64,000 nucleotides of DNA from Myxococcales bacterium (lineage in GTDB: Bacteria > Myxococcota > Polyangia > Polyangiales > Polyangiaceae), in NCBI GenBank assembly GCA_003151595.1, contig PLXW01000053.1, forward strand, positions 1 through 64,000, in the 5' to 3' direction. The stretch's first letter is position 1, and the number at the start of each line of letters is the position of its first letter. The translations under genes were made by a program, and so were the position numbers. Positions 54,689 to 63,139 of the stretch are shown piece by piece. Below the pieces are notes generated by a model. The model saw only the letters and a program-made list of their open reading frames with translations, was not told the DNA's origin and searched no databases.

Positions 54689-55222
54689 ATGATGACGACG
54701 ACATCGACCCGTGAGCCGCTCTCTCCGACGCTGAACGCGCGCGACGCGCGCGACCTGTACCTCGCGGAGAACGGCTTCACCGTCGAGGCGTACGACGCGA
54801 AGTGGACCGACGCGTCCTTCTTCGGGATCGCGTTTCGCATCCCGAACACGAAGCGACACGCCGACGCGATCAAGCTTCACGACCTGCATCACGTGGCCAC
54901 CGGCTACGGCACGGATCTCGTCGGGGAAGGGGAGATCTCGGCCTGGGAGTTCCAACGCGGCGTGGCCGCGCTCGGGCCGTACGTCGGCACGATCGTGACG
55001 ATGGGCTTCGCCGCAGGGCTCATCCTCGCGCCGCGCCGGACGGTCGCGGCCTTCCGCGCAGCGCATGCCGAGGCATCTCTCTTTCACTCGACCAAGACCT
55101 ATGACGCCCTCCTGGCGATGACCGTGGGCGAGCTCCGCGACGAGCTGGGCGTCCCCCGCCATGGCATCGCCACCGCCCCGCGCAAGCTCCACTCGTTCGC
55201 GCCCGCGCTACGAAATGCGTGA
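54689..55222 (+). CDS. Coq4-like protein
   Basis: A 177-residue protein with the HDxxHx11E zinc motif of COQ4: His64-Asp65 and His68, then Glu80 ('KLHDLHHVATGYGTDLVGEG'). The rest, 'TKRHADAI', 'ISAWEFQRGVAALGPYVG' and 'TYDALLAMTVGELRDELGV', is compatible with the helical fold. Coq4 acts in ubiquinone biosynthesis (oxidative decarboxylation of the ring in recent work). The gene is followed after 10 bp by a flavin monooxygenase, so a role in quinone or related ring modification is reasonable. Shorter than eukaryotic COQ4. Confidence 0.7.
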   Translation: MMTTTSTREPLSPTLNARDARDLYLAENGFTVEAYDAKWTDASFFGIAFRIPNTKRHADAIKLHDLHHVATGYGTDLVGEGEISAWEFQRGVAALGPYVGTIVTMGFAAGLILAPRRTVAAFRAAHAEASLFHSTKTYDALLAMTVGELRDELGVPRHGIATAPRKLHSFAPALRNA

Positions 55223-55232
55223 AGATGCGTGA

Positions 55233-56462
55233 ATGACGGGGCGACTCCGCATCGCGATCGTTGGATGCGGGACCGCGGGGGCGGCGAGCGCGCTGTTTCT
55301 TTCGCGCGCGGGGCACGATGTCGTGCTGCTCGAACGCGTTGCCGAGCCGCTCCCGGTCGGCGCGGGGATCATGATGCAGCCGTCGGGGTTGCTCGTGCTC
55401 GAGCGCCTGGGACTCGTCGATCGCGTGCTCGCGCGCGGATCTCGCGTCGATCACCTGGTGTGCGAGACGACCGAAGGGCGTTCGGTGCTCGACCTCCGCT
55501 ACGACGCGCTCGGCGAAGGGCTCTATGGCGTGGGGCTTCACCGCGGCGTCCTCTTCGAGACGCTCTTCGGCGCGCTCGGGAAGAGCGACGCGCGGATCGT
55601 GTGCGGCGCGGAGATCGACCGCGTGCGCACGTTGCGAAGCGGCGACGTGGCGCTGGTGCTGGCGTCGGGCGAGACGTACGGCCCGTTCGATCTCGTCGTC
55701 CTCTGCGACGGCGCGCGCTCCCGCATTCGCGACGCGATGCCCGCCCTGACCAAGACCGTGAAGCCGTACCCTTGGGGCGCGCTCTGGTTCATCGGGCACG
55801 ACCGAGACGATCGCCACGCCTCGCGTCTTCACCAGATCGTCCGCGGCGCACGCCACATGATCGGCCTCCTGCCCACCGGCCTCGGTCCCGGCCACGGTGA
55901 CGTCCCGCTCGTCAGCCTCTTCGCCAGCGTCCGTGCCGACGCCATCGACGCCGTTCGCGCGCGCGGCATCCAGGCCTGGAAGCAACACGTCCGCGAGCTC
56001 GCGCCGATCGCCGAGCGCGTGCTCGATCAGATCCACGACTTCGCGCAGCTCACGTTCGCCTCGTACTGGGACGTCACGATGCCGCGCTGGCATTCCCACC
56101 GCGTCGTGCTCCTCGGCGACGCCGCCCACGCCACGAGCCCGCAGCTCGGCCAGGGGTGCAACCTCGCGCTGTGCGACGCCGCCGCGCTCGCCGATGCTCT
56201 CTCCGCGGCTGGCTCGATCGACGAGGCGCTCGATCGCTACACCGCCTCGCGCCGCGCGCACCTCGCGTACTATCAGCTCGCCACCCGCTGGCTCACCCCG
56301 TTCTTCCAGAGCGACATGGACTGGCTGGGCGCGCTCCGCGACGTAGCGATGGGACCCGCGTCGCGCCTCGGGTTCGTGCGCCGCGAGATGGTTCGCAGCA
56401 TGGCCGGGACCAAGACGGGGCTCCTCTTCGGCTCGATGGAGACGAGGATGGCCCGGAAATAA
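55233..56462 (+). CDS. FAD-dependent monooxygenase (UbiH/PHBH family)
   Basis: A 409-residue class A flavoprotein hydroxylase. 'RIAIVGCGTAGAASALFLSR' is the dinucleotide-binding GxGxxG start with 'VVLLERV'. 'FDLVVLCDGARSRIRDAMPA' and 'VVLLGDAAHATSPQLGQGCN' are the DG and GD motifs that bind FAD and NAD(P)H. The C-terminus ends without extension. It follows the Coq4-like gene by 10 bp, probably coupled, and may hydroxylate a quinone or aromatic ring. Confidence 0.93.
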   Translation: MTGRLRIAIVGCGTAGAASALFLSRAGHDVVLLERVAEPLPVGAGIMMQPSGLLVLERLGLVDRVLARGSRVDHLVCETTEGRSVLDLRYDALGEGLYGVGLHRGVLFETLFGALGKSDARIVCGAEIDRVRTLRSGDVALVLASGETYGPFDLVVLCDGARSRIRDAMPALTKTVKPYPWGALWFIGHDRDDRHASRLHQIVRGARHMIGLLPTGLGPGHGDVPLVSLFASVRADAIDAVRARGIQAWKQHVRELAPIAERVLDQIHDFAQLTFASYWDVTMPRWHSHRVVLLGDAAHATSPQLGQGCNLALCDAAALADALSAAGSIDEALDRYTASRRAHLAYYQLATRWLTPFFQSDMDWLGALRDVAMGPASRLGFVRREMVRSMAGTKTGLLFGSMETRMARK

Positions 56463-56525
56463 CCAGCGCGTCTCGCGGCGGCCCCTGGCTTGCGCATCGT
56501 TCTACGAAATGAGAATGCGAAGGGC

Positions 56526-57935
56526 ATGCGACGCACAGCTCTCTTCTCCGCGTGGGTTGCGGCTGGCCTCGGCGTCACGTTCGCGGCGGCGTGCGGCGCG
56601 GGCGGAGCTTCGAACACGGAGTCGACGCCGATCGATGCGTCGCTCTCGGGCGACGGCTCCGCGGGTCCGGCCTCGCTCGTCGATGGCGGGGCAGCGACGA
56701 TCGGCACGCTCCCCGACGGCGGGACCGCGAGCGACGCCGGCTTCACCGGTCCCAACCCGATCAAGCACGTCATCGTCATCGTCAAAGAAAACCACACGTT
56801 CGACAACTACTTCGGCTCCTTCCCCGGCGCAGAAGGGACCACGACGGCCGCGCTCTCCGACGGCGGCACCGTCACGGTGCCTCACGCCCCCGACAAGACG
56901 TCGCGCGACCTGTGTCACGAGCACACCTGCGCGCTGACCGACTTGAACGGCGGCGCCATGAACGGCTGGGATCAGACCGCGGGCTCGTCGACGAACGGCG
57001 ACAACCTCGCGTACGCGCAATACCAGGAGGCGGACATCCCGTCATACTGGGCCTACGCGCGGGCGTTCACCCTCAGCGACAACTTCTTCGCGAACGTCCT
57101 CGGCCCGAGCTTCCCCGGCCACATGATGGTGCTCGCGGCGCAGGCGGGCTGGTCGACCGACAACCCCACGACGAACGTGACCTGGCCGTACTGGGGATGC
57201 GACGAGCCCGACGCCTCGGTCGTGCCGACGCTGGCGGGCGGCTCTTGCACGACGAGCAGCGTCTTCCCGTGCTTCGACATCCCCAGCGTCCCCGACGTGC
57301 TCCCCGCCGGGGTCACCTGGAAGTTCTACGGGTCGAACTTCTACGTGCTGCCCGAGATCTGGTCGATGTTCGACGGCATCCGCAGCGTGCGCGAGGGCGC
57401 GACCTGGAGCACGAACGTCGTGAACGCCACGCAGTTCGACACCGACGTGAAGGCCGGGACCCTCCCCAACGTGACCTGGCTCGTGAACCAGGATCTCAAC
57501 GACGAGCACCCCAACATCGGCGGCGTGTGCACGGGCGAAAACTGGACGGTCGATCGCATCAACCTCGTGATGAACAACCCGACCCTCTGGGCCTCCACCG
57601 CCATCCTCTTCACGATGGACGACTTCGGCGGTTGGTACGACCACGTGAAGCCGCCGCGCACGTACGGCTGCGACGACCAGCACCCGTACGGTCTCGGGTT
57701 CCGCTTGCCGCTCATCGTGATTTCGCCCTACGCGAAGCCCGGGTTCGTCTTCAAGGAGCAGGCGGAGCAAGCGAGCATTCCGCGCTTCATCGAGCGCGTG
57801 TTCGGCGCGACCAAGACGTTGACGGATCTCGACCCCGCGGCGCAGGACAAGCAAGCCAACGATCTGTTCGGTGCGTTCGACTTCACGCAGACGCCGCTGG
57901 CGCCGGTCGTGCGAACGGACCGGACCTGCCCGTAA
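56526..57935 (+). CDS. Phospholipase C/acid phosphatase-like lipoprotein (PF04185 phosphoesterase)
   Basis: A 469-residue lipoprotein (ATG 56526; lipobox 'AAAC' near residue 24), with a Ser/Asp/Gly linker then a phosphoesterase domain. Active-site motif '[18 protein letters not shown]' near residue 85-102, then '[16 protein letters not shown]' and '[20 protein letters not shown]', are the pattern of the bacterial non-specific phospholipase C/acid phosphatase A family. Catalytic Thr/His/Asp positions appear kept. Likely located on the cell surface for lipid or phosphate acquisition. Confidence 0.9.
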   Translation: MRRTALFSAWVAAGLGVTFAAACGAGGASNTESTPIDASLSGDGSAGPASLVDGGAATIGTLPDGGTASDAGFTGPNPIKHVIVIVKENHTFDNYFGSFPGAEGTTTAALSDGGTVTVPHAPDKTSRDLCHEHTCALTDLNGGAMNGWDQTAGSSTNGDNLAYAQYQEADIPSYWAYARAFTLSDNFFANVLGPSFPGHMMVLAAQAGWSTDNPTTNVTWPYWGCDEPDASVVPTLAGGSCTTSSVFPCFDIPSVPDVLPAGVTWKFYGSNFYVLPEIWSMFDGIRSVREGATWSTNVVNATQFDTDVKAGTLPNVTWLVNQDLNDEHPNIGGVCTGENWTVDRINLVMNNPTLWASTAILFTMDDFGGWYDHVKPPRTYGCDDQHPYGLGFRLPLIVISPYAKPGFVFKEQAEQASIPRFIERVFGATKTLTDLDPAAQDKQANDLFGAFDFTQTPLAPVVRTDRTCP

Positions 57936-57945
57936 TCCGACGCTT

Positions 57946-60000
57946 CTAGAGCACGATCGCCGCTTGGATCGTGTCCCCCACCTCGAGCTTTTCGGCCGCA
58001 TCGAGCCCGTAAACCACCTCACCGAAGACGGTGTACCGCTCGTCGAGGTGGACGTTCCACGCGTCGTTGAAGAAGAACTGCGAGCTCCCCGTGTCCTTCC
58101 CTTCGGACGCGAGCCCCACGCTTCCGCGCGAGTGCGGGACGCGCGAGAGCTCGTCGCGGACGAGGTGCGCGGAGCCCCCTTCGCCGTCGCCGCGCGGGTC
58201 GCCCCCCTGGGCCACGAAGTTCGGGACGACGCGGTGGAAGGGGAGGCCGTCGTAGAAGCCGCTGCCGGCGAGCTTCACGAAGTTTGCGGCGTTGAGCGGC
58301 GTCTCTTGCAGCATGCGGACGACGATCGGGCCGCGCGTCGTCTCGAGCAGAACGAGTGACGCGAGCGCGCTGGCGACGTCGCGATCGGACGGCGTCTTGG
58401 TGGTGACGACGTTCTCCGTGCGCACCTGCGCGCTCACGTCGACGCCGGTGAGCTGCTGGTACGAGAGCGCGGCGTAATACGAGACGAGCATCGTGTCGTC
58501 GGCGATCGCGCTCTGAAGGAGCGGCACGTCGGTGCTGCTGCCGATCGTGCCGAGCGCGTAGACGATCTCGAGGCGCGCGTTCATGTTCGCGTCGCCGGGG
58601 AACGAAGCATAGAGCGCGTTCAACTCGGCGGCGAAGTCGGTCCAGCCGAACGACGCGGCGACGTCGCACACCGAGGTCACGAGCTCCCAGTCCTTCGTGG
58701 CGAGCGCGGTCTTCATCGCGGTCTTCACGTCGGCCGTGATGAGCGACGCATCGACCGAGGCCAGCGCTTCGATCGACGCCGACGCGAGGCGCTTGTCCGA
58801 GCCGGTGGCGAGCGTCGTGAGCGTGACGACGTCGGCCGCGGTGGCGATGGCGGGGAGCGCTCCGATAGACGCCAGCTGCACTGGCCAAGCGTCGCTCAGG
58901 CCGGCGACGACGCGCGATCGCGACGAGGCGGGATCGACGGCGCCGAGCGCCGAGACGACGGTCGCGCGAACCCACGCCGACTTCGAGGTGTCGAACGTGG
59001 TGTCGAGCGCCGGGAGCATCGTCATCGCACCGGCGCCGAGCGAGGTCGCCGCCGTCGCCGCAGCCACCACGACCACCGAGGACGCATCGTGCAGCGCGCC
59101 GGTGAGCGCCGTGAGCACCGCAGCACTCGACCCCGTCGTCGCCAGCGCACCGCAAGCGGCTGCGCGGACGTTCGCGTCGGCGTCGTGCGCGGCCGCCGTG
59201 GCCAGCGTTTGAATCGCCGTCGCCGTTCCCAGCGAGGCCAGCGCGTTCGCGAGGTACCCGCGCGCGCTCGGCGCCGCTGCCGCGTGGAAGGCCGCCGTGA
59301 GCGCGGTCTCGTCGATCTTCACGCGCGCGCCCAGCGACGCCAGCGCATACGCCGCCGCGACCGAGCGAGTCTCCGGTGCTTCTCCCGCCAGCGCGAGCAG
59401 CTGCGTGACGACGCTCGCGTCCGACGACGCCGTTGCCCCTCCGCGCACCATCGTGCCGTAGGCCTCGGCCGCCGCGGTCTGCTCGTCGCGGGGCGATCCC
59501 ACCGCGAGCTTCGCCGTCACCGCGGGCACCGACGTGACCGTTCCCGCCTGCGCCAGCGCCTGGAGGATCGCGACGCGCGTGGCGATGTCGTGCTCCGCGG
59601 CGAGCTGCGCATCGAGCGCGCTCTCGGCGGTCGTCCCCGCCAGTAGGCCAAGCGCGAACGCCGCCGCTTGCCGGACGCTCGCGTCGTGGTGCGTGAGCAG
59701 CGTGAGCACGTTGGGCTCGAGCGATGCGTCGCCGATGCGCCCCACCGCGGTGGCCGCCGCGGCGAGCACCGACGCGTCGCTGTTCGACAGGAACGCCGTG
59801 AGCTGCGCGTTCGCGACGAGGCGGTGATCCTCGATCTGCCGGATCGACGCGAGGTTCGCGGCGCGCGCGCTCGCAGCGCCGAGCGCGGCTTGCGACGACG
59901 CGGCGTCATCCGACGACGGCGCGCTGCTGCACGCGCTCGCGGACGTAGCGACCAAGATCGACGCGACCAACTGACAACGACGCAGAGCTCGAGCGTTCAT
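57946..60000 (-). CDS. HEAT-repeat lipoprotein with C-terminal cyclophilin (PPIase) domain
   Basis: A 684-residue fusion. Lipobox 'SASAC' near residue 24, then about 480 residues of HEAT-like repeats ('LAAAATAVGRIGDASLEPNV', 'VRQAAAFALGLLAGTTAESA', 'VRAAACGALATTGSSAAVLT') and from about 545 a cyclophilin peptidyl-prolyl isomerase: 'LLETTRGPIVVRMLQETPLN', 'GSGFYDGLPFHRVVPNFVAQ' with catalytic Arg, 'GDPRGDGEGG', 'GKDTGSSQFFFNDAWNVHLD', 'VFGEVVYGLDAAEKLE'. HEAT plus PPIase as a lipoprotein suggests a periplasmic folding factor with a client-binding scaffold. Confidence 0.9.
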   Translation of the reverse strand: MNARALRRCQLVASILVATSASACSSAPSSDDAASSQAALGAASARAANLASIRQIEDHRLVANAQLTAFLSNSDASVLAAAATAVGRIGDASLEPNVLTLLTHHDASVRQAAAFALGLLAGTTAESALDAQLAAEHDIATRVAILQALAQAGTVTSVPAVTAKLAVGSPRDEQTAAAEAYGTMVRGGATASSDASVVTQLLALAGEAPETRSVAAAYALASLGARVKIDETALTAAFHAAAAPSARGYLANALASLGTATAIQTLATAAAHDADANVRAAACGALATTGSSAAVLTALTGALHDASSVVVVAAATAATSLGAGAMTMLPALDTTFDTSKSAWVRATVVSALGAVDPASSRSRVVAGLSDAWPVQLASIGALPAIATAADVVTLTTLATGSDKRLASASIEALASVDASLITADVKTAMKTALATKDWELVTSVCDVAASFGWTDFAAELNALYASFPGDANMNARLEIVYALGTIGSSTDVPLLQSAIADDTMLVSYYAALSYQQLTGVDVSAQVRTENVVTTKTPSDRDVASALASLVLLETTRGPIVVRMLQETPLNAANFVKLAGSGFYDGLPFHRVVPNFVAQGGDPRGDGEGGSAHLVRDELSRVPHSRGSVGLASEGKDTGSSQFFFNDAWNVHLDERYTVFGEVVYGLDAAEKLEVGDTIQAAIVL

Positions 60001-60170
60001 CGGGTTCCCTCCTCCAAACCGCCCGCTGCAAGGACGGCGGCGCGCTTATGGACCATCCCCACGACGCTGCGCAAGCACGTGCGTTCCCGCTGTAGCCATG
60101 CGCCCGCGCGCGGAATCCGGCGCGAGAGGAACGCTCGCCGCGTCGCTCGGTTCGAGTATGCTCGCGCCCC

Positions 60171-60767
60171 ATGCGAGCACCCCTCATCGTCTGTCTCTCG
60201 TGCACCGTCGCTCTCGCCTCGTTCGTCGCTTGCGGCGGAGAAGCGACCCCCCCTGCAGCGACGCCCATCGCGGCCATCGCCTCGGCCACGCCGCCGCCCC
60301 CTCCGCCGCCGAGCGGGAGCGGCGCGCCCGAGTCGGACAAGGCCACGTGGAAGAAGGACGCCGTGGCGAAGAACTGCCACACGGCCAAGCCCGTCGGCGA
60401 CTTCACGGCCGCCGTCACCGGCATGGCGAAGAACTGTGTCGGCACCTCGATGCACCAGCTCGGGGCCGCGACGACGGGCACCGGCCAGGCGTCGAGCGCC
60501 TCGATGGTCACGACCGTTCCGCTCAAGGCCAAGGCCAACCACTGCTACCGCGTGTTCGGCCTCGCCGAATCGACGGTCACCGACTTCGACATCGCGGTCA
60601 TGGACTCCGCGGGCAAGAGCGCCGGCGAAGACGGCACCGACGGCAACGACGCCATCGCGCTCGAAGACGGCGCCATCTGCTTCAAGACCGACGACGCCGC
60701 GAACGTGAACACCGCCGTCGCCGCGGGGCAGGGGAAGTTCGCGGTCGAGATCTGGAGCGACGAGTGA
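60171..60767 (+). CDS. Lipoprotein of unknown function
   Basis: A 198-residue lipoprotein (MRAPLIVCLSCTVALASF..., lipobox 'FVAC') with a Pro-rich linker. The mature fold has 'CHTAKPVGDFTAAVTGMAKN' and 'KANHCYRVFGLAESTVTDFD' with pairs of Cys, and an acidic 'SAGEDGTDGNDAIALED' loop. Similar Cys-pair lipoproteins, some in multiple copies, occur in Polyangia; no function is known. Divergent from the HEAT-cyclophilin gene with a 170-bp gap that shows no clear promoter. Confidence 0.7.
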   Translation: MRAPLIVCLSCTVALASFVACGGEATPPAATPIAAIASATPPPPPPPSGSGAPESDKATWKKDAVAKNCHTAKPVGDFTAAVTGMAKNCVGTSMHQLGAATTGTGQASSASMVTTVPLKAKANHCYRVFGLAESTVTDFDIAVMDSAGKSAGEDGTDGNDAIALEDGAICFKTDDAANVNTAVAAGQGKFAVEIWSDE

Positions 60768-60768
60768 G

Positions 60769-61554
60769 TCAGCGGCGAGGCTCGACGAAGAGCGTCTGAA
60801 GGCTCTCGCCGAAGTAGCCGTGCGCGTCGAAGAGGCGCGCGTGCGTCGTGCCCGCGCCTTCGCTCGCGAGCGCGGTGCGCGCGTGCATGCCGACCCATTC
60901 GCCTTCGGGCATGCGCGCGATCGACACCGTGAGGTTCACCGGCACGAAGAGGAACTTCCGCACGTCGAGCTCGGCGCTGATTCCGTTCGCCGAGTCGACC
61001 ATCGCCATCGTCCGCGCGATCGCGCTCACCGGCTCGCCGCGAACCACGGCGACCTTGAGGCGCGTCCATACCGCCGCCTCGCCGAGCGACTCGAACCCGC
61101 CGTGCGCGAAGCGCCACTCGCTCGCCTCGCCGTAGCCGAACGTCGGGACCCCCGGAAAAAACGCGCTCGCCGTCGTCTCGGGCAACGGCGGTGGCGGCTG
61201 GCTCAGGTTCACCGATGGGTTCTTCGACGGCTCGGTCGCGATGCGCCACGCGCTCGCGCGCAGGGCGACGCGATCGCCGATCGAGACCGTCCCCGCGAGG
61301 AGCTCGATCTTCTTCCCCGGCCGCACGACCTCGGTCTCGACGCGCATCGTCGACAGCGGCACCGGCCCCAAGAAATCGAGCGCGAAGTGGGCGATCCGCG
61401 TCCCCGCCCGCGGCGCGTTCGCTTCGAAGGCCGACGCGATCAACGCCGCGACGGGACCGCCGTGTTGAAGCGCGGGGTCCCACGGTCCGACGGTGGCGCC
61501 CGTCGGCTCGTACGTCGTCGCGTCGAGGCGCGCGTAGAAGGCGTCGTCGCTCAC
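60769..61554 (-). CDS. TesB-like acyl-CoA thioesterase (double hot-dog)
   Basis: A 261-residue protein, GTG start at 61554 (5 nt after the proS stop). Two hot-dog halves: 'TVGPWDPALQHGGPVAALIA' and 'RIAHFALDFLGPVPLSTMRV' in the N-terminal, and 'LGEAAVWTRLKVAVVRGEPV', 'FVPVNLTVSIARMPEGEWVG' in the C-terminal half. The pattern follows the TesB-like/PaaI-like thioesterase group (Pfam 4HBT_3 type). Translated after proS, probably by operon readthrough. Substrate is unknown. Confidence 0.82.
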   Translation of the reverse strand: MSDDAFYARLDATTYEPTGATVGPWDPALQHGGPVAALIASAFEANAPRAGTRIAHFALDFLGPVPLSTMRVETEVVRPGKKIELLAGTVSIGDRVALRASAWRIATEPSKNPSVNLSQPPPPLPETTASAFFPGVPTFGYGEASEWRFAHGGFESLGEAAVWTRLKVAVVRGEPVSAIARTMAMVDSANGISAELDVRKFLFVPVNLTVSIARMPEGEWVGMHARTALASEGAGTTHARLFDAHGYFGESLQTLFVEPRR

Positions 61555-61559
61555 CGCGC

Positions 61560-63107
61560 CTAGTACGCCTTCGCGTAGATCGCCCAGCGGTCGGTCTTCT
61601 TCCCGGTGAACATGCACGTCGCCTCACGCTTCTCTTGCACGAGCGGCACGTTCCGCACCGAGACCTTCAGCGCCGCCAGCGGCTCGGCGATCGCCTTGTC
61701 GTCGACGAACGGCGCCAGCACGAATCCGCCGTGAATCTCCGGCTTCGCCGCGTTCGCCGGCGTGAAGTGCGCTTCGAACTCCTTGCGATCGGTGATCTCG
61801 CGCGTGTTCGCCTTCTGGAACGCGCGTGCCTTCGCGAGGAGCCCGCTCTGCATGTCGGTCAGGATCTTCGGCACGCGCGCGGCGACTTCCGCGCGCGGAA
61901 CCGCTTCGCGATCCTTCGGCGCCTTGTCGCGCCGCCCCACCGAGACCACGCCGGCGTCGATGTCGCGCGGCCCGATCTCCATCCGGATCGGCACGCCGCG
62001 CTTGATGTGGTGCCACGTCTTCTCGCCGCCGCTCATCTCGCGGTCGTCGACCTCGACCTCCACCCGCTGCTCTTCGTACCGCTGATCGCGGATCTCCTTC
62101 GCCAGCGCCTGGCAGTGCTCGAGCACCCGCGCGCGGTCGACGTCGTTCCGATAGATCGGGAGCAACACCACGTGCTTCGGCGCCAGCCGCGGCGGGATCA
62201 CGAGTCCGTCGTCATCGCCGTGCGCCATGATGAGCGCGCCAATCAAGCGTGTCGACACGCCCCACGACGTCGTCCACGCGAGCTCCTCGCGCCCTTCCTT
62301 GCTCAGGTACTTGATGCCCGAGGCGCGCGCGAAGTTCTGCCCGAGGAAGTGCGACGTGCCGGCCTGCAGCGCCTTCTTGTCCTGCATCATGGCCTCGATC
62401 GAGTACGTATCGACCGCGCCCGGGAACCGCTCCCACGAGCACTTCTCGCCTTTGATGACCGGCAGCGCCATCTGCTCGAGCGCGAACGTCTCGTAGACGT
62501 CGAGCATGCGCATCGTCTCTTCGCGCGCCTCGGCCTCGGTGGCGTGAACGGTGTGCCCTTCTTGCCAGAGGAACTCCGCGGTCCGCAGGAAGAGGCGCGT
62601 CCGCATCTCCCAGCGGACGACGTTCGCCCACTGATTGATGAGGATCGGGAGATCGCGGTAGCTCTGCGTCCACTTCGCGAACATCGCGCCGATGATCGTC
62701 TCGCTCGTCGGCCGCACGATGAGCGGCTCTTCGAGCTCGCCCGCCGGCTGCAGCCCTCCGCCCGGCTTCGGCTCCAGGCGATGGTGCGTGACGACGGCGC
62801 ACTCCTTCGCGAACCCTTCGACGTGCTCCGCTTCCTTCTCGAAGAACGACAGCGGGATGAAGAGCGGGAAGTACGCGTTCACGTGGCCGGTGTCCTTGAA
62901 CATCCGGTCGAGCCCGCGCTGGATGTTCTCCCACATGCCGTAGCCCCACGGCTTGATCACCATGCAGCCGCGCACCGGCGAGTTCTCGGCGAGGTCCGCG
63001 GCCTTGATGACCTGCTGGTACCACTCGGCGTAATCCTCCACGCGCGTGGGCGTGATGGCGGTCTTGGGCTTCTGTTGCTGCTGCTGCTTCGGTTGATCCG
63101 CGGACAT
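61560..63107 (-). CDS. proS: Prolyl-tRNA synthetase, archaeal/eukaryal short type
   Basis: About 515 residues from ATG 63107 (a TTG at 63116 is three codons longer). The N-terminus has a Gln run 'QPKQQQQQKPK'. Class II motifs: motif 1 region 'VRGCMVIKPWGYGMWENIQR', motif 2 'VRWEMRTRLFLRTAEFLWQEGH' and 'RPTSETIIGAMFAKW', motif 3 'TTSWGVSTRLIGALIMAHGD'. It lacks the bacterial-type INS editing domain and ends 'WAIYAKAY', the Tyr-terminated tail of archaeal-type ProRS. It charges tRNA-Pro with proline. Confidence 0.96.
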   Translation of the reverse strand: MSADQPKQQQQQKPKTAITPTRVEDYAEWYQQVIKAADLAENSPVRGCMVIKPWGYGMWENIQRGLDRMFKDTGHVNAYFPLFIPLSFFEKEAEHVEGFAKECAVVTHHRLEPKPGGGLQPAGELEEPLIVRPTSETIIGAMFAKWTQSYRDLPILINQWANVVRWEMRTRLFLRTAEFLWQEGHTVHATEAEAREETMRMLDVYETFALEQMALPVIKGEKCSWERFPGAVDTYSIEAMMQDKKALQAGTSHFLGQNFARASGIKYLSKEGREELAWTTSWGVSTRLIGALIMAHGDDDGLVIPPRLAPKHVVLLPIYRNDVDRARVLEHCQALAKEIRDQRYEEQRVEVEVDDREMSGGEKTWHHIKRGVPIRMEIGPRDIDAGVVSVGRRDKAPKDREAVPRAEVAARVPKILTDMQSGLLAKARAFQKANTREITDRKEFEAHFTPANAAKPEIHGGFVLAPFVDDKAIAEPLAALKVSVRNVPLVQEKREATCMFTGKKTDRWAIYAKAY

Positions 63108-63139
63108 GCGCGGCAATCTACTTCATTTTCGGCGGTCCT

